Source: Streptomyces olindensis
GTDB taxonomy: Bacteria > Actinomycetota > Actinomycetes > Streptomycetales > Streptomycetaceae
Assembly (NCBI GenBank): GCA_000696115.1
Contig: JJOH01000091.1
Span: 1 to 50,535, forward strand
Direction: 5' to 3'
Length of the DNA: 50,535 bases
Translations under genes and position numbers: made by a program
The notes under the pieces: model-generated
Told to the model about the DNA's origin: nothing
Seen by the model: the letters and a program-made list of their open reading frames with translations, nothing else
Database searches by the model: none
In this document: positions 45,701 through 50,535 of the stretch, one piece after another
Position numbering within the stretch: position 1 is the first letter of the stretch
Layout: every line of letters begins with the position of its first letter

Positions 45701-46166
45701 GGTCCGTGGCCGCGTAGGTCACGTCGGTCGTGCCGAGCACCCGCGCCTCGCGCCAGCCTCCGGCGGCGATCCGCACATAGGCGCCGGTCCCCGCGCCGCC
45801 CCGCACGGTGACGGGCAGCGGCGGCACGCCGAGCCCCTCGGTGCGGACGAGGGCGAGATCCAGCGCGGGCAGCGGGGTGACGTCCTCGGCGGTCACGACC
45901 CGGCTCCGGTCCCCGGCGCCGTACAGGACGAGCCGGGGCAGTCCGTCGACGGCCTCGTGGCTGGTGACGAGGGTGCCGTGCCGGTCGGCCAGGAAGCCGG
46001 TGCCGCGGGGCCGGCCGGCCAGGTCGTGGATGCGGACGAGCGCCTCGCCGGGGGTCGCCCGGTCTCCGTACTCGGCCGTTCCGGTGGTCTGTCGCGCTGT
46101 TCCGGGGTGGTCCTGGGAGCCTGCCGCGCTGTCGCGTGGCTCCCGGGACCGGTTCCGCGACGTCAT
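42720..46166 (-). CDS. Trypsin-like domain / P-loop NTPase protein with inactive serine site
   Basis: An 1148-aa protein. The N-terminal trypsin-fold domain (about residues 40-225) keeps H70 (VTSHEAV) and D103 (ALDLALV), but the nucleophile position reads G-A-A183-G-G-P, so the serine is missing. A P-loop NTPase domain of the STAND/NACHT kind follows, with Walker A GAPGSGRTT (297-305) and Walker B ending LLLVLDDPEE (386-387 acidic). The last 600 residues are Leu/Ala/Arg-rich helices resembling HEAT-type repeats. There is no signal peptide. ATG at 46166 follows GGGAGG; the frame is open to 46397. Proteins of this architecture act as sensors or in defence in other bacteria; its role here is not known. 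Confidence 0.85.
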   Translation of the reverse strand: MTSRNRSREPRDSAAGSQDHPGTARQTTGTAEYGDRATPGEALVRIHDLAGRPRGTGFLADRHGTLVTSHEAVDGLPRLVLYGAGDRSRVVTAEDVTPLPALDLALVRTEGLGVPPLPVTVRGGAGTGAYVRIAAGGWREARVLGTTDVTYAATDRFHSVGGALELAVGTAGRDALRLGGGAAGGPVLDAETGAVVGVLGTALSSGHRDVGFAVPLHARLPGAAGPLADLLAENAATVPAYGADLNLAGVLELTGTSAGLDGPPGGTGLPEPVERAAVIAELDAFTAGPAAVLGLVGAPGSGRTTELAALAARRGRSGRPTLWLRGCELRAEDTSVADAARRSLTRALPVVAAARAPFPADPGDITPERLARVAGSLGRPLLLVLDDPEEMPPALARRLADWADGTVRWLRETGVRLVVACRTEYWEEVADLLDRPPCVRLGDLTEDEARQARLRHGIPESALVPAEAGHPLTLRLLAEVRAALADAPDTPPAATTDRDGVLSAYLDLMSLRIARRLAAGNGLRGTAVRRLAAKVAGQVHEAARRSLGPGPGDLDRETFEEVFPWGPAPARLGGGTGWASAVLAEGLLVPAGPGYRFAHEELADWLQGMHLDLDEALHALVHRRGGPQPDPVPHHRIGPVVQALLCLARQHGTERLAARLADLVHALDADPRSWWAARLLTGTLAAVPDATPYGEVLRLLADRIVAWRRLGQPVPEETGPAFWTGLRLPESVRCALLRRLVHADGPPCEAGPRFLDAVAGLLAADPTAVQPLLADWFDDEQPLPATPHATVATAAQALLHTHRHTALDDLADVLVDRAHRRARELLAVLAEEEPSALCRAVDRWARDERTARRRAAMEHGLRIAPHVTAGGDRALLRYAALTLLARPADRALHGGALALLVQDPHTRARYLPRALEHFAAGDPQLPPDALARALPVCPEPVLGAFAARLERPDPEDALRALADATPPDLARRVAALLRDAAERRPEIAGQTAAYVDQRLDRGPAARAVLLPLVTGLLEGGPVRLRCALATVLTSPGIPASRPLRRDLRDALLAREQDTDVLDALLHAAARNGGDDLRDLVRRIGLLLSRTPEGARRFDRALIDIGRHVPGFAARVAGWLADAPGEWAALVGPSCHRTIENLAGVRVPA

Positions 46167-46352
46167 CGTCGTGCCTCCCCGCCGTACACCCGTGCCCTTG
46201 TGTTCGACAGTAGGGGCGGGATGATCAGCGGGACAGATCGCTCTGCGAAAGCGCCCCCTTCCGCTCCCCCGGTTCACTCCGAGCGCCCGCACAGACGGGT
46301 GAAGGAACCGGGGCGGCTGGATACACCCTAGGGGTGGGGGAACCGAGGGGGA

Positions 46353-46399
46353 CCGTGGAGCGGCGGCAGTGGAGGTACCCCGTGGTCGCCGCTCCACGG
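46353..46399 (-). terminator. Terminator downstream of truB
   Basis: A 13-bp perfect stem (46353-46365 with 46387-46399) with a 21-base loop begins 23 bases past the truB stop. The trypsin-like NTPase gene probably has its own promoter in 46167-46352. Confidence 0.7.
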
Positions 46400-46421
46400 G
46401 CGGACGGCACCCCGCGGTTCG

Positions 46422-47327
46422 TCAGCCGAAGACGGCGAGGCTCTTGGCCTTGCCGCGCTGCTCCTCGACGAGGGCGAGGAAGCGGCCCTCCGGGTCGAAC
46501 ACGGCGACGGGGCCGGAGCCCGCGTACTCCTCGGGCATGTCCAGCCGTACGCCGTTGGTGAGCAGCTTGGCCCGCCGGGCGTCGACGTCCCAGCGGGGGA
46601 ACGCGGCCGCGGCGGCCTCGGCGACCGGCATCACGGTCAGCTCCTGCTGGAGCTGGTCCAGGGTGCGGGCCGCGTCCAGCTTGTAGGGGCCGACGCGGGT
46701 GCGGCGCAGGGCGGTGAGGTGTCCGCCGACGCCGAGGTCGGCGCCCAGGTCCCGGGCGAGGGCCCGGATGTAGGTGCCGGAGGAGCAGACGACCGACACG
46801 ACCAGGTCGAGCACGGGCGTGCCGTCCTCGGCGACGGCGTCGCGGACGTCGTACACGCCGAAGGACGAGACCGTGACGGGCCGGGCCGGGATGTCGAACT
46901 CCTCGCCCTCCCTGGCCCGCTTGTACGAGCGCACGCCGTTGATCTTGATGGCGCTGACCTTGGACGGCACCTGCATGATGTCGCCGGTCAGCTTGGCGAT
47001 GCCGGCGTCGATGGCGTCCCGGGTGACCCGGGAGGCGTCGGTGGAGGAGGTGATCTCCCCCTCGGCGTCGTCCGTGAGGGTGTTCTGCCCGAGCCGGATG
47101 GTGCCCAGGTACTCCTTCTCGGTCAGCGCCAGGTGGCCGAGGAGCTTGGTGGCCTTCTCGACGCCGAGGACGAGGACGCCCGTCGCCATCGGGTCGAGGG
47201 TGCCGGCGTGCCCGACGCGTCGCGTCCTGGCGATGCCGCGCATCTTGGCGACGACGTCGTGCGAAGTGAAGCCCGACGGCTTGTCGACGATGACGAGGCC
47301 GTCGGGCGTGGTGTGCTTCTGGGTCAT
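46422..47327 (-). CDS. truB: tRNA pseudouridine(55) synthase
   Basis: A 301-aa enzyme that converts U55 of tRNA to pseudouridine. The catalytic aspartate is D45 in GHAGTLDPMATG. The other motifs are present (KEYLGTIRLG, then SGTYIRALARDLG). A C-terminal PUA-like region ends the protein. ATG at 47327 overlaps the rbfA stop (ATGA), so the pair is translationally coupled. It is part of the conserved infB-DUF503-rbfA-truB series. Confidence 0.96.
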   Translation of the reverse strand: MTQKHTTPDGLVIVDKPSGFTSHDVVAKMRGIARTRRVGHAGTLDPMATGVLVLGVEKATKLLGHLALTEKEYLGTIRLGQNTLTDDAEGEITSSTDASRVTRDAIDAGIAKLTGDIMQVPSKVSAIKINGVRSYKRAREGEEFDIPARPVTVSSFGVYDVRDAVAEDGTPVLDLVVSVVCSSGTYIRALARDLGADLGVGGHLTALRRTRVGPYKLDAARTLDQLQQELTVMPVAEAAAAAFPRWDVDARRAKLLTNGVRLDMPEEYAGSGPVAVFDPEGRFLALVEEQRGKAKSLAVFG

Positions 47328-47776
47328 TCGGCGGTGTCGTCCGTCTCGTCGTCCTCGTCCGGCTTGCGGTACGGGTCGGCGTCGCCGGCGTACTTCGCCC
47401 CGGCGGAGGCCTCGCGCACCTTCGCGTCGGACTGGCGCGCCTTGTCGAGGAGGTCCTCGATGGTGCGGGCGGTGTCCGGGAGGGCGTCCATGACGAAGGT
47501 CAGGGTCGGCGTGAACTTCACGCCGGCGGCCCGGCCCACCTCGGAGCGCAGGATGCCCTTGGCGCTCTCGAGCCCGGCGGCGGCCGCCGCGCGCTCCTCG
47601 TCGTCCCCGTACACGGTGTAGAAGACGGTCGCCTCCCTGAGGTCACCCGTGACCCGGGTGTCCGTGATGGTGACGTGCGAGCCGAGCCGCGGGTCCTTGA
47701 TCCCGCGCTGCAGCTTCTGGGCCACCACCTCTCGGATGAGGTCCGCCAGCCTTTTAGCCCGCGCGTTGTCGGCCAC
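47324..47776 (-). CDS. rbfA: 30S ribosome-binding factor A
   Basis: A 150-aa late 30S assembly factor that binds helix 44 and the 16S 5' region. The family pattern is clear (ARAKRLADLIREVV, then IKDPRLG and VTITDTRVTGDL). It has an acidic C-terminal extension typical of actinobacteria. The GTG at 47776 (MADNARAKR) follows GGGAG at about nine bases, and the longer open frame to 47899 has no such site. It overlaps truB. Confidence 0.95.
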   Translation of the reverse strand: MADNARAKRLADLIREVVAQKLQRGIKDPRLGSHVTITDTRVTGDLREATVFYTVYGDDEERAAAAAGLESAKGILRSEVGRAAGVKFTPTLTFVMDALPDTARTIEDLLDKARQSDAKVREASAGAKYAGDADPYRKPDEDDETDDTAE

Positions 47777-47820
47777 TGGTCCGTCTCCCGTTCTTTCCTG
47801 TCCGGTTCGTTCTGGGGTCG

Positions 47821-48114
47821 TCAGTCGTCTTCGCCGTGGAAGCGCCGTCTGACGGACAGCAACTCCACCTCGGGGCGGGCGGCGACCAGCCGTTCGCACC
47901 GGTCGAGTACCTCGCTCAGGTGCCCCGCGTCGCCGGACACCAACGCGAGGCCGATGACGGCCCTGCGGTGGAGGTCCATGTGATCCACCTCGGCCGCGCT
48001 CACCGCGTACTTGCGCTGGAGCTCGGCGACGATGGGGCGGACGACGGAGCGCTTCTCCTTCAGCGACCGTACGTCGCCGAGGAGCAGGTCGAAGGACAGC
48101 GTCCCCACGTACAT
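47821..48114 (-). CDS. DUF503 family protein
   Basis: A 97-aa conserved protein found between infB and rbfA in many Gram-positive bacteria. The family beginning MYVGTLSFDLLLGDVRSLKEKRSVV is intact and fixes the start at ATG 48114, even though the frame runs to 48243. The ribosome-binding site is weak, so translation may depend on infB read-through. Its function is unknown; the ferredoxin-like fold and position suggest a link to translation. Confidence 0.92.
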   Translation of the reverse strand: MYVGTLSFDLLLGDVRSLKEKRSVVRPIVAELQRKYAVSAAEVDHMDLHRRAVIGLALVSGDAGHLSEVLDRCERLVAARPEVELLSVRRRFHGEDD

Positions 48115-48246
48115 GTGTGTATCCGGATGACCCGCCGGTACGGGATCGGTGGCCCTGCCGGTATGGGTGGCAGGGACACCAGGAACGTTACCGCGAACGG
48201 GGCGGGTGCTCGATCGGGTTTTCCCGCGCGCACCGCGCCCCAACGG

Positions 48247-48286
48247 CCCACCGGCCGACGCGGCGGGTGCCGCGTCGGCCGGTGGG
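48247..48286 (-). terminator. Hairpin after infB
   Basis: A perfect 17-bp stem (48247-48263 with 48270-48286) with a six-base loop (cgggtg) begins 15 bases past the infB stop. It should terminate infB transcripts at least in part, giving the DUF503-rbfA-truB genes lower or separate expression. Confidence 0.88.
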
Positions 48287-48300
48287 TGAACCCGTGGGTG

Positions 48301-50535
<2,235 letters not shown>

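Overview
The window is chromosomal DNA of a high-GC actinomycete, almost certainly Streptomyces. The evidence is the codon use (third positions nearly all G or C), many GTG/TTG starts, an actinobacterial 16S rRNA 5' end, a WXG100/EccB-C-D-E type VII secretion locus, and a gene order (rnj, dapA, thyX, dapB, pnp, rpsO ... ribF, truB, rbfA, infB) that I recall from Streptomyces chromosomes. I see no tRNA, insertion sequence, prophage, CRISPR array or origin. Gene families are named from memory of motifs; no search was run.

Layout. (1) 1-617: the 5' end of a 16S rRNA gene on the minus strand, its leader, two tandem rrn promoter-like elements, and the terminator of the gene upstream. (2) 649-10921: housekeeping genes, mostly minus strand: RNase J, dapA, thyX, then rpsO-pnp-M16 peptidase-dapB-TPR membrane protein reading leftward in close succession. 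Two small plus-strand membrane-protein genes (4501-5408) interrupt them. (3) 11190-31754: a type VII (ESX) secretion locus, preceded by a BldB-like (DUF397) gene that appears frameshifted here. It encodes EccD, a three-ATPase EccC, two WXG100 proteins, two mycosins, EccB, EccE, and several unnamed genes. In its centre, two gene sets diverge from a 461-bp region; each starts with a small helical protein followed by a large protein with a WXG motif near its N terminus. (4) 32090-35407: a 1105-aa proline-rich EspI-like MinD/ParA ATPase. (5) 35704-41556: a five-gene peptide ABC importer operon with 4-base overlaps between most genes. (6) 41614-50535: ribF, a large trypsin-fold/P-loop NTPase gene, truB, rbfA, a DUF503 gene and infB (cut by the right edge), all on the minus strand.

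How the parts work together. EccB, EccC, EccD and EccE should form the membrane channel. EccC would power export of the WXG100 pair and perhaps of the two larger WXG-containing proteins, and the mycosins would act outside the membrane. The EspI-like ATPase may couple to this machine. The housekeeping blocks cover RNA turnover (RNase J, PNPase), lysine/diaminopimelate synthesis (DapA, DapB), thymidylate and FAD synthesis, and translation (S15, IF2, RbfA, TruB).

Main points for a second look: the one-base frameshift in the BldB-like gene; the paired divergent WXG modules, one including a 772-aa protein with a glycine-rich hydrophobic segment; the trypsin-like domain lacking its nucleophilic serine in the 1148-aa NTPase; the repeat-rich EspI-like protein; and several strong palindromic terminators.
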